This document shows positions 45,545 to 55,034 of a stretch of DNA of 64,000 bases, piece after piece. The position numbers and the translations under genes are program-made. The notes under the pieces are model-generated. The model had not been told where the DNA came from, searched no databases, and worked only from the letters and a program-made list of their open reading frames with translations. This stretch comes from Bacillus crepusculi (lineage in GTDB: Bacteria > Bacillota > Bacilli > Bacillales > Bacillaceae): NCBI RefSeq assembly GCF_014764715.1, contig NZ_JACXXE010000007.1, positions 124,001-188,000 on the forward strand. The letters run 5' to 3'. Position 1 is the stretch's first letter. Each line of letters opens with the position of its first letter.

Positions 45545-46063
45545 ATGGGTAAGAAAATTGCAGTTGTATTAACAGATTACTTTGAGGATGTTGAATTCAC
45601 CGAGCCTGCAAAAGCCTTTAAAGACGCAGGCCATGAAATCACAGTCATTGAAAACGAAAAAGGCAAAACAGTGAAAGGGAAGCAAGGAGAGGCAGAAGTA
45701 AGAGTGGATGCGTCCATTGATAACGTGAAGCCGGAAGACTTCGATGCACTTCTGATTCCTGGCGGTTTCTCACCAGACATTTTGCGTGCAGATGATCGCT
45801 ACGTTCAATTTACAAAAGCATTTATGGACGAGAAAAAACCAGTATTTGCGATCTGCCACGGACCGCAATTGCTCATTACAGCGAAGACGCTCGAAGGCAG
45901 AGGAGCAACTGGCTATACATCCATTCAAGTAGATATGGAAAACGCAGGCGCCAAATTTAAAGACGAAGAAGTTGTCGTTTGTCAGGATCAGCTTGTGACA
46001 AGCCGGACACCTGATGATATTCCAGCATTTAACCGTGAATCATTAAAACTGCTTGCGAAATAA
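45545..46063 (+). CDS. yfkM: General stress protein 18, DJ-1/PfpI family (YfkM)
   Basis: A 172-residue DJ-1/PfpI-family protein. The nucleophile elbow is FAICHGPQLLI near residue 103 with the conserved Cys and the adjacent His, and a conserved Glu lies near the N-terminus. Relatives act as protease/deglycase or glyoxal-repair enzymes; the exact role of YfkM is not proven. The ATG 45545 has GGAGGG 8 bases upstream. It is divergent from yfkN and under a SigB promoter, so it responds to stress. Confidence 0.92.
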   Translation: MGKKIAVVLTDYFEDVEFTEPAKAFKDAGHEITVIENEKGKTVKGKQGEAEVRVDASIDNVKPEDFDALLIPGGFSPDILRADDRYVQFTKAFMDEKKPVFAICHGPQLLITAKTLEGRGATGYTSIQVDMENAGAKFKDEEVVVCQDQLVTSRTPDDIPAFNRESLKLLAK

Positions 46064-46082
46064 GGAGTAGTTATGACAGGAT

Positions 46083-46119
46083 AAAAAAGCCAGCACCTTG
46101 CGGGGGTGCTGGCTTTTTC
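46083..46119. terminator. Bidirectional terminator between yfkM and yfkK
   Basis: AAAAAGCCAGCACC pairs with GGTGCTGGCTTTTT around a 9-base loop. Confidence 0.85.
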
Positions 46120-46173
46120 TTCATGATTTAAGGAAACTCCTGGCAGACCGCAAAGAAGGTCCCTGATGCATCA

Positions 46174-46389
46174 TTATTTTCTTAAGTTTTTCAGTTCGCT
46201 TGCGATGGCTTGCATTTCACTTGGGCTGAATGAAGATTTTTTCATCACCATTTGGTGAAGAAATTCGATATCTTCGTACTTGTCTGGACTGAAGTCCTCG
46301 GCTTTGATGACCCCAATGTTCAGCATATTTAACTTTTGCGAAATGTCTTCAATCAGCTGATTGACTTCAGCCGCTTTTTGCTCTGACAA
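46174..46389 (-). CDS. yfkK: DUF1128 protein YfkK
   Basis: A 71-residue helical, charged protein that begins [15 protein letters not shown] and ends [11 protein letters not shown]-like. DUF1128 is a small family without known function. I chose the TTG at 46389 because AAAGGA lies 10 bases upstream and the length equals that of B. subtilis YfkK (71); the GTG at 46398 is adjacent to the ribosome-binding site. Confidence 0.83.
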   Translation of the reverse strand: MSEQKAAEVNQLIEDISQKLNMLNIGVIKAEDFSPDKYEDIEFLHQMVMKKSSFSPSEMQAIASELKNLRK

Positions 46390-46466
46390 GGGCGGCACGT
46401 CCTTTCCTACATATGTGTCGAATAATATGTCTATTTTAACAGAAATGAAAAAGAATAAAAGGGCTA

Positions 46467-47822
46467 TTAAGACGACACGGAGATGTTTTTCTCCTTTTTC
46501 TCCTGCTTGATCTTCTCAATGATTCGTTTCGATTCAAACACGACAACCCCTGATAAACCAATCAGTCCAATTAAGTTTGGAATGGCCATCAGCCCATTGA
46601 GCATATCTGCCAAGCCCCATACGAAGTCATTCTTAAATACGGCACCGAAAAAGACGGCCATCACAAACACGATCCGATAATACATGACATACGAATCCTT
46701 CGCCAAATATGTAAAGCATTTCTCTCCATAATACGACCAGCCAATGATGGTTGAATAAGCAAACAAAAGTAGCCCGATTGCCACAATGGTTGAACCGATT
46801 GGACCAAGAAAATGAGCAAAGGATACAGAGGTCAGGGCATCGCTTTTTTCTGTTAAATACATATCTGCCATGACAATGGTGATACCAGTAATAGAACAAA
46901 CAATGATTGTATCAATAAATACTTGTGTCATAGATACGAGAGCTTGCCTTGCAGGCATATCCGTTTTGGCAGCAGCTGCCGCAATTGGTGCGGATCCAAG
47001 ACCTGCTTCGTTTGAAAAGACTCCTCGTGCTACACCCCAGCGAATGACAGTTCCAATGGCACCGCCTGCCACGGCTTGACCAGTAAAGGCATCAGAGAAA
47101 ATGAGACCAACTGCTCCCGGCACAAGATCAGCATTCATGACAAGAATGATGAGTCCGCAAATGACATAAAATAAAGCCATGACTGGTACAAAAATAGATG
47201 TGACACGGCCGATGCTTTTAATTCCCCCTAAAATGACAAGTGCCGTAAAAGCCGTAATGATGATACCTGTCACCCAGGTTGGAATTTGAAAGGTGGAATT
47301 CATAACCCCTGAGATTGAATTTGATTGCACTAGGTTGCCGATTCCAAAGGCAGCACTGGCACCAAAAACGGCAAATAGCACCCCGAGCCATTTTTGCTTC
47401 AAGCCATGCTCTAAATAATACATAGGGCCACCAGACATTTCACCTTTTTCATTTTTGACCCGGTATTTAACGGCAAGAACAGCTTCCGCAAATTTAGTGG
47501 CCATCCCGAAAAATGCAGCAAACCACATCCAAAATACAGCACCAGGTCCACCAGCGATGACAGCTGAAGCAACACCTACGATATTCCCTGTACCGACAGT
47601 TGCAGCAAGAGCCGTCATTAACGCTTGGAAATGGGAGATATCTCCTTCTGAAGTTTTGTCTTGTTTAGAAAAAGCGAGCTTTAAAGAATAAGGAAGTAAT
47701 CTAATTTGAATGAAGAGAATCCGAAAGGTGAGGTATATTCCAGTACCAACAATTAAAATCAACAGGGGAGGCCCCCACAAAAAATTGTTCATCGTCGTGA
47801 CAAACTGCTCAATAATTCCCAT
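46467..47822 (-). CDS. Sodium:alanine/glycine symporter (AGCS family)
   Basis: A 451-residue membrane protein with about 11 helices. AGCS landmarks: [15 protein letters not shown] near residue 75, [11 protein letters not shown] near 128, [17 protein letters not shown] near 270. It imports alanine or glycine with Na+. It belongs with B. subtilis YflA, AlsT and YrbD; I cannot say which. In B. subtilis yflA lies near treP, whereas this gene lies between yfkK and yfkJ. The ATG 47822 has AAAGGGGG 8-9 bases upstream; a TTG just before it is less likely. Confidence 0.88.
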   Translation of the reverse strand: MGIIEQFVTTMNNFLWGPPLLILIVGTGIYLTFRILFIQIRLLPYSLKLAFSKQDKTSEGDISHFQALMTALAATVGTGNIVGVASAVIAGGPGAVFWMWFAAFFGMATKFAEAVLAVKYRVKNEKGEMSGGPMYYLEHGLKQKWLGVLFAVFGASAAFGIGNLVQSNSISGVMNSTFQIPTWVTGIIITAFTALVILGGIKSIGRVTSIFVPVMALFYVICGLIILVMNADLVPGAVGLIFSDAFTGQAVAGGAIGTVIRWGVARGVFSNEAGLGSAPIAAAAAKTDMPARQALVSMTQVFIDTIIVCSITGITIVMADMYLTEKSDALTSVSFAHFLGPIGSTIVAIGLLLFAYSTIIGWSYYGEKCFTYLAKDSYVMYYRIVFVMAVFFGAVFKNDFVWGLADMLNGLMAIPNLIGLIGLSGVVVFESKRIIEKIKQEKKEKNISVSS

Positions 47823-47912
47823 CAAATATCCCCCTTTGTTTATGTAATTCTACTAAAGTTTCTCCTGTCTTTGTATATTTTGTCAATGCCGATGAGAGCT
47901 TTTCTTGCAAAG

Positions 47913-47941
47913 TTTCCAAAAGAAAAAGGGCTTGGTATGAT
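47913..47941 (+). promoter_or_regulatory. SigA promoter of yfkJ
   Basis: TTTCCA, 17 bases, TATGAT with a TG dinucleotide (TTGGTATGAT), so an extended -10. It lies 56 bases before the yfkJ start. Confidence 0.6.
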
Positions 47942-47996
47942 AGAGAAAAGGTTTTCGAAAGAGACTCTTAGGGAAAAGATAGGAGGAGAATGAAGG

Positions 47997-48467
47997 ATGA
48001 TTCATGTATTATTCGTGTGTCTTGGCAATATTTGCAGGTCACCGATGGCAGAGGCTATGTTTAGAAAACGAGTAGAAGATGAAGGGCTGAGTGAACACTT
48101 TGTCATTGATTCAGCAGGCATTGGCGGCTGGCATCAAGGCAGCCCTCCGCATGAGGGAACAAGAAAGCTGCTTGAAGAAAAAGGCATCAGCTATGAAGGG
48201 ATGACGGCAAGACAAATCATGGATGAGGACATCAAAACATACGATTATATCATTGCAATGGATGCTGAAAATGTAGGAGCACTCCGCAGTATAGCCGGCT
48301 ATGGGAAACATCACTTTATTGGCCGTCTTCTTGACTTTGTAGAAGACGACGATCGAGATGATGTGCCAGATCCTTATTACACAGGGAACTTCGAGGAAGT
48401 ACATGATTTAATTGAAACAGGAATTGACCATTTTTTAACGTATGTAAAGAAAGAGAAACACCTTTAA
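47997..48467 (+). CDS. yfkJ: Low-molecular-weight protein tyrosine phosphatase YfkJ
   Basis: A 156-residue LMW tyrosine phosphatase. The P-loop C(X)5R is residues 8-14 (CLGNICR), followed by Ser15. The general acid Asp lies in VPDPYYTG near residue 122. B. subtilis YfkJ is an active phosphatase linked to ethanol-stress resistance. AGGAGGAG precedes the ATG. It leads yfkI and yfkH. Confidence 0.95.
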   Translation: MIHVLFVCLGNICRSPMAEAMFRKRVEDEGLSEHFVIDSAGIGGWHQGSPPHEGTRKLLEEKGISYEGMTARQIMDEDIKTYDYIIAMDAENVGALRSIAGYGKHHFIGRLLDFVEDDDRDDVPDPYYTGNFEEVHDLIETGIDHFLTYVKKEKHL

Positions 48468-48487
48468 CTGAAAGGAGATCAGACGAG

Positions 48488-48820
48488 ATGGAAGAGAAAA
48501 ATCAAATCGTGCTTCGAGGAGCTCTTATAGGAGCTGCGTGCGGTGCATTGCTGACATTATTTCATCGACCAACGAGAATCGCGCTCAAAGACAAATGGAA
48601 TGACTGCCAGCAAAAGCTGGAAGAATACCGGCAAGAGCCAGGCAGAGTATCTGCTTGTGTGAAAGAAAAAATGGAAGAAACGAAGCAGCTGATGCGAACG
48701 GTCTCAGATGATTTGTCATTTTTAAATGAGCAGGTGAATCAGTTAAAGGAAACAACCCCAAAGGTATTAGAAATTATTGAAGAAACAAAGGATCACTTTC
48801 GATCTAAACCGAAAGATTGA
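48488..48820 (+). CDS. yfkI: YfkI protein
   Basis: A 110-residue protein with a glycine/alanine-rich hydrophobic helix (residues 9-27) followed by a long charged coiled coil with Gln and Glu. It looks like a small membrane-anchored coiled-coil protein (YtxH-like layout). Same length as B. subtilis YfkI (110). AAAGGAG lies 10 bases before the ATG. Between the phosphatase YfkJ and membrane protein YfkH, it may act with them; function unknown. Confidence 0.83.
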   Translation: MEEKNQIVLRGALIGAACGALLTLFHRPTRIALKDKWNDCQQKLEEYRQEPGRVSACVKEKMEETKQLMRTVSDDLSFLNEQVNQLKETTPKVLEIIEETKDHFRSKPKD

Positions 48821-48838
48821 TCATTGGAGATGAGGCGT

Positions 48839-49657
48839 ATGGGTTTTGTAAAAGCGTTAATTGAACGCTTTTTGCTGCATGAAGGACCGGCAAAATCTGC
48901 TGAGCTTGCGTATTTCTTTTTGCTTTCATTATTTCCGTTTCTCATCTTCGTTTTGACGCTGGTTGGGTATTTGCCGCTGACGTCAAAGGATGTCCTAAAC
49001 GTGATTTCTGGTTATGCGCCAGAGGGAGCGCTCTCGATGATTGAATCCATTGCCGAACAGACGTTGAATAACCGAAACGGCGGGTTATTGTCATTCGGGA
49101 TTATTGCCGCTCTTTGGTCTGCATCTAACGGCATTAATGCCGTCGTCAGAGCTTTTAACCATGCTTACGAAGTTGAGGAAAATCGTTCCTTCATTCTCGT
49201 ACGTTTAACATCGATTATCTTAACGATTGCGATGGTTTTGACCATTATTTTTGCCTTAATGCTGCCTGTCTTCGGAAAAGAACTTGGCTTATTTGTGGCT
49301 AAATTAGTCGGGCAGTCAGATGCCTTTCTCACTATTTGGACTGCCATGAGATGGATCATTAGCCCGCTGATTTTATTGTTTGTTTTTACATCTTTGTACT
49401 ATTTTGCTCCAAACATCAGGCTGAAACTGAAATTTGTTCTGCCAGGCGCAATTTTTGCGTCGATTGGATGGATTCTGGTCAGCATGCTGTTCTCATTTTA
49501 CGTAGGCGAATTTGCCAACTACAGTGCAATGTACGGAAGCATCGGGGGAATCATTATTTTGATGATCTGGTTTTATTTAACCGGCATTATGATTATCCTC
49601 GGAGGCGAGCTCAATGCGCTTTTACATAAGCGTAAAATCGTACCAGGCAAGCTGTAA
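48839..49657 (+). CDS. yfkH: YihY/BrkB-type membrane protein YfkH
   Basis: A 272-residue protein with six hydrophobic helices of the YihY (former 'RNase BN') family. Motifs: SAELAYFFLLSLFPFLIF near residue 25, ALWSASNGINAVVRAFNHAY near 95 and the C-terminal GGELNALL. Function unknown. I chose ATG 48839 (9 bases after GGAG); upstream in-frame ATG 48830 and TTG 48824 are too close to it. It follows yfkI with almost no gap. Confidence 0.87.
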   Translation: MGFVKALIERFLLHEGPAKSAELAYFFLLSLFPFLIFVLTLVGYLPLTSKDVLNVISGYAPEGALSMIESIAEQTLNNRNGGLLSFGIIAALWSASNGINAVVRAFNHAYEVEENRSFILVRLTSIILTIAMVLTIIFALMLPVFGKELGLFVAKLVGQSDAFLTIWTAMRWIISPLILLFVFTSLYYFAPNIRLKLKFVLPGAIFASIGWILVSMLFSFYVGEFANYSAMYGSIGGIIILMIWFYLTGIMIILGGELNALLHKRKIVPGKL

Positions 49658-49720
49658 AGAAAACAGGGCATCCTAAAGAAGAACGAACATGTTCAATCTT
49701 GATGGATGGGGGAACCACAT

Positions 49721-49828
49721 ATGTCCAAACAATCGAAAAAAGGCGGAAGCAACACAAAACAAAACAAAGGCCATCAGCCAAAGCACAAAACAAGCGGCAG
49801 TGCGAACGGACAAAATGGATACCATTAA
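49721..49828 (+). CDS. Small hydrophilic spore-type protein (35 residues)
   Basis: A 35-residue protein made largely of Lys, Gln, Asn, Gly, Ser and His (start MSKQSKKGGSNTKQN). GATGGGGG lies 8 bases before the ATG, and a strong terminator follows immediately. The composition recalls minor small acid-soluble spore proteins of Bacillus, but I cannot assign it to a named one. It stands alone after yfkH. Confidence 0.65.
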   Translation: MSKQSKKGGSNTKQNKGHQPKHKTSGSANGQNGYH

Positions 49829-49830
49829 AT

Positions 49831-49870
49831 GAAAAAAGCTCCTCTGCATGGCGCAGGGGAGCTTTTTATT
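49831..49870. terminator. Bidirectional terminator after the 35-residue gene
   Basis: AAAGCTCCTCTGC pairs with GCAGGGGAGCTTT (one G-T pair), with T-runs on both strands. Confidence 0.85.
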
Positions 49871-50371
49871 TTAACGTCGTATATATCGTTTAAGGACAAA
49901 GGCTGTATCAGTCTTGGGCTGATAGTGAGGGTCGAGCTGGAACCCGGCTTTCATCGCTACACGTTCACTTCGAACATGACCAACAGGACAAAAAATGTCA
50001 AATCCATCAAGTTCATGGGCAAATTCTTCTGTCATATATTTCACTGTTTTCGTCACGATACCTTGCCCTTGCGCGTCCTGATGAATCCAATAACCGATAT
50101 TGCCTATATTCTGATAAAACGTCAGGCGGAACACACCGATTAATTGCTTGTTCAGCTTGATGCCAGCTTCTATCCCTTTTTGTTCAGCGTAGACGTTGTG
50201 AGTCGATTGAATAAACGTTTTGACATCTTCTATGCCTTTGCAGCGATGAACCCAAGGCAGCCATTTTCCTAAGTGAGTCTTATTCTCTTGAATGAGGGTA
50301 AATAAGATGTCCGCCTCATCTAATTGCAAAGTTTCCAAAGTCAATTCATTTGTGATCCCATAAGTAAACAA
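49871..50371 (-). CDS. RimJ/RimL-type GNAT acetyltransferase
   Basis: A 166-residue GNAT acetyltransferase of the ribosomal-protein/serine type. The first block is LGKWLPWVH near residue 35; the acetyl-CoA loop is QDAQGQGIVTKTV near 100; the end is RSERVAMKAGF. Substrate is unknown. The start appears to be TTG at 50371, 6 bases after GGAGGGGGG. It is close to yfkF and on its strand, so they may be co-transcribed (19 bp apart). Confidence 0.82.
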   Translation of the reverse strand: MFTYGITNELTLETLQLDEADILFTLIQENKTHLGKWLPWVHRCKGIEDVKTFIQSTHNVYAEQKGIEAGIKLNKQLIGVFRLTFYQNIGNIGYWIHQDAQGQGIVTKTVKYMTEEFAHELDGFDIFCPVGHVRSERVAMKAGFQLDPHYQPKTDTAFVLKRYIRR

Positions 50372-50389
50372 AAGCTTCCCCCCTCCATT

Positions 50390-51553
50390 TTAATGAGATT
50401 CCGCCACTGCTGTCGTTTTCCCAAATCGAACGCAGCAAAACACAAATAAAATCACGATGCTGACAAGGTAAAGTAAATTCATCCCCTCAAACGTTTGAAC
50501 AAAGATGCCTCCAAGAACTGGTCCAAGAATACTGCCTGCACTAAACGCCATCCCGCACATTAAATTACCGGCAGGAAGCAGATGCTTTGGCAATAAGTCG
50601 GTCATATAACTGATGCCAAGTGAGAAGGTGGAGCCTACAGCCATTCCGGCAATAAAGAAACAAATCGCCACAGCCAAAACCGATTGAATAAAAATCCCTG
50701 CCAAAAGGAAAAAGAATGATCCAGCGAGTGTGACACATAAAATGATGCGGCGTCTGCCAAACCGGTCGCTCAGCATCCCGAGAGGCAGCTGAAAGACAAT
50801 GCTTCCAATGGCAAACGCAGGTAAAATAAATGCAACAGCATCTATCGTCACCCCGCTTCTAAGTGCATACACAGGGAAGTTACTATTGAGCGTCGTTTCT
50901 AAAAACCCATAGCAAAAGGGCATCATAAAGGCGACCCAGCCAAATTGAAAAGCTTTTTTAAAGCGCTTCAAACTGGTTGTCTGCTCTGATGTCTGCACTT
51001 CGCCCGTATCTGGATATGTATTTTTTAACACAAACACAAGCAGCCAAATACTTAAACTAACGGCCCCAGAAACGATAAAGGGTAAAGATGGATTGATCTC
51101 AATGAGTGGCGTTAAAAAAGGCCCAGCGGCAAAACCGAGTCCAAAGGATAACCCGTACAAGGAAATATTTCGTCCACGATTTCTAGATGACGACGCATAG
51201 GTCACCCACGTCTGTGTGGAGAAATGTAGCATATGGTCACCAATCCCGATCATAAGCCGTAGGAAGAACCAGACGACATAAGATTCAAAAAACACAAAGC
51301 TAAATAAGCTCAAAAAGACAGCAGCGCCTCCAATGACGATTAATGGCTTAAACCCAAACCGGCGAAGCGGTGCTTCCATAAAAGGAGACGCAAGCAGCAC
51401 GCCGAGATATAAGCCCGTGGCATGCAGTCCGTTTAACGTAGGAGAAGTGCCGGCATGTTCGAAAATAATCGAAATGACAGGCAGTAACGCTCCCTGTGAA
51501 AAGCCCGATACAGATACAAGTAAAATTAAAATCATAAAATGAATTCTCGACAT
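50390..51553 (-). CDS. yfkF: Major facilitator transporter YfkF
   Basis: A 387-residue MFS transporter with 12 predicted helices. Motif A-like loops are visible (GMLSDRFGRRRIIL after helix 7, and a half-site after helix 2). The substrate is unknown; drug efflux is a guess for such YfkF/YbfB-type proteins. AAGGAG precedes the ATG. Same location as B. subtilis yfkF (391 residues). Confidence 0.88.
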   Translation of the reverse strand: MSRIHFMILILLVSVSGFSQGALLPVISIIFEHAGTSPTLNGLHATGLYLGVLLASPFMEAPLRRFGFKPLIVIGGAAVFLSLFSFVFFESYVVWFFLRLMIGIGDHMLHFSTQTWVTYASSSRNRGRNISLYGLSFGLGFAAGPFLTPLIEINPSLPFIVSGAVSLSIWLLVFVLKNTYPDTGEVQTSEQTTSLKRFKKAFQFGWVAFMMPFCYGFLETTLNSNFPVYALRSGVTIDAVAFILPAFAIGSIVFQLPLGMLSDRFGRRRIILCVTLAGSFFFLLAGIFIQSVLAVAICFFIAGMAVGSTFSLGISYMTDLLPKHLLPAGNLMCGMAFSAGSILGPVLGGIFVQTFEGMNLLYLVSIVILFVFCCVRFGKTTAVAESH

Positions 51554-51628
51554 AAGAAGCTCCTTACAAGTTCATGCTTTCATCGTACAATGGAACCATA
51601 GGGGTTTCAATAGAAAGGTGGTAAAGGA

Positions 51629-52000
51629 ATGAAGCTGACATACGACAATGATCGGTGGGTGGCACATGCCGATTACGGGCAACTGCATATTTCAGGAAAA
51701 GAAGAAGGGGGATACCGGCCATATCAATTGTTCACCGCAGCGATTGCAGGCTGCTTTGGAGAAATGCTTACTCATGTTTGCCGGAAAAAACGAATATCCT
51801 ATGAAGGGCTCACCATCACATCTGAAACGACAAGAGCAGGAGCTGTCAACAACATTTCCCGCATTCATTTACATATTTTATTTGAAAACATCAGCATATC
51901 GAATGAACAAATAGATAAAGTGATAAAGCTTGCATTGAAGCATTGTTCGATGGTGCAGTCCGTAAAAGGAAAGATTGAGATCACCTTCTCACACGAGTGA
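51629..52000 (+). CDS. OsmC-family protein
   Basis: A 123-residue OsmC/Ohr-fold protein. It has GYRPYQLFTAAIAGCFGEMLTHVCRKK, in which the two cysteines about 10 residues apart are those used for peroxide reduction in the family. The short form without N-terminal extension matches YhfA-like members rather than Ohr. GAAAGGTGG precedes the ATG. It is divergent from yfkF and precedes the calcium exchanger gene; no counterpart recalled in B. subtilis at this place. Confidence 0.82.
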   Translation: MKLTYDNDRWVAHADYGQLHISGKEEGGYRPYQLFTAAIAGCFGEMLTHVCRKKRISYEGLTITSETTRAGAVNNISRIHLHILFENISISNEQIDKVIKLALKHCSMVQSVKGKIEITFSHE

Positions 52001-52070
52001 AACTACATGTATACGAAGCCGGCACTCACGAAAGAATAACAGTCAGACAGATGTAAAGGAGAATGGCTGT

Positions 52071-53132
52071 ATGAATCGTTTGTTTCTTGTGATTGTCGCA
52101 ATCGGTGTTCCGCTATCTGTGATTGGCAGTTTTCTTCATTTCCCGCAGGTCGTCATGTTTGCCGTTTATTGTATCGCAATTATCGGTCTTGCTAGTTTTA
52201 TGGGAAGAGCCACAGAAAGTCTTGCCATCATTGCGGGACCAAGAATTGGCGGATTATTAAACGCCACATTTGGAAATGCAGTGGAGTTAATCATTTCGTT
52301 TTTTGCATTAAAGCAAGGATTGACGGCAATTGTTCTTGCTTCATTAACTGGATCGGTCATCGGGAATTTACTGCTTGTGGCAGGGCTGTCTTTTTTCGTT
52401 GGCGGGTTAAAATATAAACGCCAAGTGTTCAATGTCCATGATGCAAGGCACAACTCCGGCTTGCTCATGTTTGCGATCATTGTGGCGTTTGTCATTCCAG
52501 AGGTGTTTTCGATGGAGATGCCAGAGGATCGACAATTTGTTTTAAGTATTGGCATTAGCATTGTCATGATTTTGCTTTATGTTGCAGCGCTTTATTTCAA
52601 GCTGGTGAGCCATCGTGGTGTCTATGTCGCCAAGCAGGAGAGTATGGAAGGTCAAGCAGAGGAAGAAACACCTGAATGGTCCGGGAAGTTTGCCACTGTG
52701 ATTTTGCTGCTTGCGACCATTGCAGTTGCGTACATTTCAGAACGGCTCGTTCATACATTTGATACGGTGGGAGAGCAATTTGGCTGGAGTGAGCTGTTTA
52801 TCGGGGTCATTATTGTCGCCATCGTCGGCAATGCAGCAGAGCATGCCTCTGCTGTCATCATGGCGTATAAAAACAAAATGGATGTAGCAGTGGAAATTGC
52901 CTTTGGCTCCACCCTTCAGGTTGCGATGATGGTTGCGCCAATTCTTGTCATCAGCTCGCTTTTTTTCGATAAACAGATGCCGCTTATTTTCTCCTTACCA
53001 GAACTGATTGCGATGGCATCCTCTGTGTTACTCACGGTCATTTTATCAAATGACGGTGATACAAACTGGTTTGAAGGCGCCACATTACTCGCTGCCTATT
53101 TCATTATGGCGATTGGATTTTTCCTTTTATAA
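52071..53132 (+). CDS. yfkE: Ca2+/H+ exchanger (Cax family) YfkE/ChaA
   Basis: A 353-residue cation exchanger with 11 helices. The two alpha-repeats carry the family acidic motif: GNAVELIISFFALKQG near residue 70 and GNAAEHASAVIMAYKNKMD near 255. B. subtilis YfkE (ChaA) exchanges Ca2+ for H+. I chose ATG 52071 because AAAGGAG lies 9 bases upstream; the longer frame overlaps the osmC-like stop codon. Confidence 0.92.
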   Translation: MNRLFLVIVAIGVPLSVIGSFLHFPQVVMFAVYCIAIIGLASFMGRATESLAIIAGPRIGGLLNATFGNAVELIISFFALKQGLTAIVLASLTGSVIGNLLLVAGLSFFVGGLKYKRQVFNVHDARHNSGLLMFAIIVAFVIPEVFSMEMPEDRQFVLSIGISIVMILLYVAALYFKLVSHRGVYVAKQESMEGQAEEETPEWSGKFATVILLLATIAVAYISERLVHTFDTVGEQFGWSELFIGVIIVAIVGNAAEHASAVIMAYKNKMDVAVEIAFGSTLQVAMMVAPILVISSLFFDKQMPLIFSLPELIAMASSVLLTVILSNDGDTNWFEGATLLAAYFIMAIGFFLL

Positions 53133-53199
53133 TCTTTTGTGGATAAGGGACGTCTTTCGGGAAAATACTATGGAAAAATGAATGAGAAAGAGTGATGAT

Positions 53200-53982
53200 A
53201 TGAAAAAGATGCCCCGCATCATGTTTGTTGTTCTCTTATCCTTAAGTTTTCTATACAGCCTTTCAGCAGAGGCGGCGAAGCCATTTAAGGTGCCATCCTC
53301 TGTCGCCAGTATTTCAAAGGAAAATACGTATCCAAATGCGTCACAAGATCAACCGTTGCTCCAACCAAGCGAGCTGACGGCTGAATTATTTAAAACAACA
53401 AGTGTACCAATTGAAAATACACATTTGATTAAAATGCTGAATGAATCCAGCATCTCAGGTACACCGCTAGCAGTTGGCTACAGGGCAACGATTTTTCTTG
53501 GAAGATGGGCACTCAGCTACGATTCAAACGAAACCGTCGCCAATTGGGAATACAAAAAAGTGAACACGAATCACATTGATAACAGAGGCGGAAACAAAAC
53601 AGCCATCGGCAAATATGTGCAAAAGCAGCAAGTAAAAGTAAGTGGAGGCCTCACAGCAAAAGTACCAAACCCAGAAGATGTGAAAACATTGATGATGCAA
53701 AAAGCCATTCAAAAAACAAAGCTGCCCCTCGCCTTCGACACAGTGATTGGTGCAGGAACAAAGCGAGATCAGTCTTACCATGTTTCTCCGAAAAAAGCAG
53801 CTTCGCTTCATGCCTATGCACCAGCCATTAACGAAAAAGGGAAGGTCACATACGGAGAAGTGTACCTTGTACTCAAAGGAAACAAACGCAAACTCGTCGT
53901 GAAAAACGTGACCTCACAAGGAATCGGCGCTTGGATCCCTGTTCAGGATCACCTGACGTTTGGGTTTCAAGGGATGAATTAA
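53200..53982 (+). CDS. yfkD: Secreted protein YfkD
   Basis: A 260-residue exported protein. A signal peptide spans residues 1-25 (cleavage probably after AEAA). The mature part starts KPFKVPSSVASISKENTYPN and contains NESSISGTPLAVGYRATIFLGRWAL, close to B. subtilis YfkD (264 residues). Function unknown; it probably stays in the wall or membrane space. I chose ATG 53200 (MKKMPR) because GAGTGAT precedes it; ATG 53182 has no ribosome-binding site. Confidence 0.87.
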   Translation: MKKMPRIMFVVLLSLSFLYSLSAEAAKPFKVPSSVASISKENTYPNASQDQPLLQPSELTAELFKTTSVPIENTHLIKMLNESSISGTPLAVGYRATIFLGRWALSYDSNETVANWEYKKVNTNHIDNRGGNKTAIGKYVQKQQVKVSGGLTAKVPNPEDVKTLMMQKAIQKTKLPLAFDTVIGAGTKRDQSYHVSPKKAASLHAYAPAINEKGKVTYGEVYLVLKGNKRKLVVKNVTSQGIGAWIPVQDHLTFGFQGMN

Positions 53983-54024
53983 AACAGTCATCTCCTCTTA
54001 TCAAGGGGAGATGACTGTTTTTTT
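53982..54024. terminator. Bidirectional terminator after yfkD
   Basis: AAACAGTCATCTCC pairs with GGAGATGACTGTTT, followed by TTTTTT. Confidence 0.85.
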
Positions 54025-54040
54025 GCTTTTTGAGAAAATA

Positions 54041-54088
54041 AAAAAGCCATAGCAGCAGTTGAATGAACCAAACCACGACTATGGCTTA
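54041..54088 (-). terminator. Terminator after yeeN
   Basis: On the - strand AAGCCATAG pairs with CTATGGCTT across a long loop, followed by TTT. Confidence 0.65.
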
Positions 54089-54093
54089 AATTT

Positions 54094-54813
54094 TTATTCC
54101 CCTAAATCCACATTATGATAAACCTGCTGCACGTCTTCAAGCTCTTCTAATACATCGATTAGTTTCTCGAATTGTGCTTTAGATTCATCATCTAATGTCA
54201 CTTCGTTTTGAGGAAGCATGGTGATTTCAGCGACAGTAAATTCTTCTACGCCTGCTTGTTTGAACGCTTCTTGTACTTGATGGAATTGATCTGGTTCAGC
54301 GTATACAATCACTGTTTCATCTTCTTCCATGATGTCACGTACATCAACATCTGCTTCCATTAAAAGCTCAAGCGTTTCTTCCTCGCTTTTCCCTTCGACA
54401 CCGATGACAGCGGTTTGGTCAAACATGTAAGCAACAGACCCACTCACGCCCATGTTTCCACCGTTTTTCCCAAATGCCGCACGAACATCTGACGCTGTAC
54501 GGTTCACGTTATTGGTGAGGGCATCGACGATTACCATTGATCCGTTTGGACCAAATCCTTCGTAGCGCAGCTCATCGAAATTCTCTTCCGCACCGCCTTT
54601 TGCTTTTTCAATGGCACGGTCTACAATGTGTTTTGGGACACTATATGTTTTTGCACGTTCTAGGACAAAACGAAGTGCTTGGTTTGATTCTGGGTTTGGC
54701 TCACCTTGTTTGGCAGCCACATAGATTTCACGCCCGAATTTTGCGTAAATACGACTTGTACTGGCATCCTTTGATGCTTTCTTTTCTTTAATGTTGTTCC
54801 ACTTACGACCCAT
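54094..54813 (-). CDS. yeeN: YebC/PmpR family protein YeeN
   Basis: A 239-residue YebC-family protein. It has the DUF28 block [16 protein letters not shown] near residue 20, [17 protein letters not shown], the acidic [25 protein letters not shown] near 85, and FGKNGGNMG. YebC homologues regulate transcription or help ribosomes at proline stretches. Two exist in Bacillus (YrbC, YeeN); the N-terminus [17 protein letters not shown] and length 239 fit YeeN. Its presence here, not near its B. subtilis position, is a rearrangement. The chosen ATG 54813 has AGAGAGTGA upstream. Confidence 0.88.
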   Translation of the reverse strand: MGRKWNNIKEKKASKDASTSRIYAKFGREIYVAAKQGEPNPESNQALRFVLERAKTYSVPKHIVDRAIEKAKGGAEENFDELRYEGFGPNGSMVIVDALTNNVNRTASDVRAAFGKNGGNMGVSGSVAYMFDQTAVIGVEGKSEEETLELLMEADVDVRDIMEEDETVIVYAEPDQFHQVQEAFKQAGVEEFTVAEITMLPQNEVTLDDESKAQFEKLIDVLEELEDVQQVYHNVDLGE

Positions 54814-55001
54814 CTTATTCACTCTCTTTCACTTAGTAAATACACAGTATGAGGGTCCCCATGCTGCATGAAATCATTCTGCCTTCTATTATACATGAAG
54901 CAGTCAAGAGGATAGAAGTAAGTGAACTGAAATGAAGAAAATTCCTTAGCTGATATACCCAAGCTGTTTTGTCCCAGTTAATGAGTTAACAAAAAACAAT
55001 A

Positions 55002-55034
55002 AAAAATAACCTCACAACAAATGAGGTTATTTTG
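55002..55034 (-). terminator. Terminator overlapping the end of yfkC
   Basis: On the - strand AATAACCTCAT pairs with GAGGTTATT, then TTTTTT. Confidence 0.75.
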
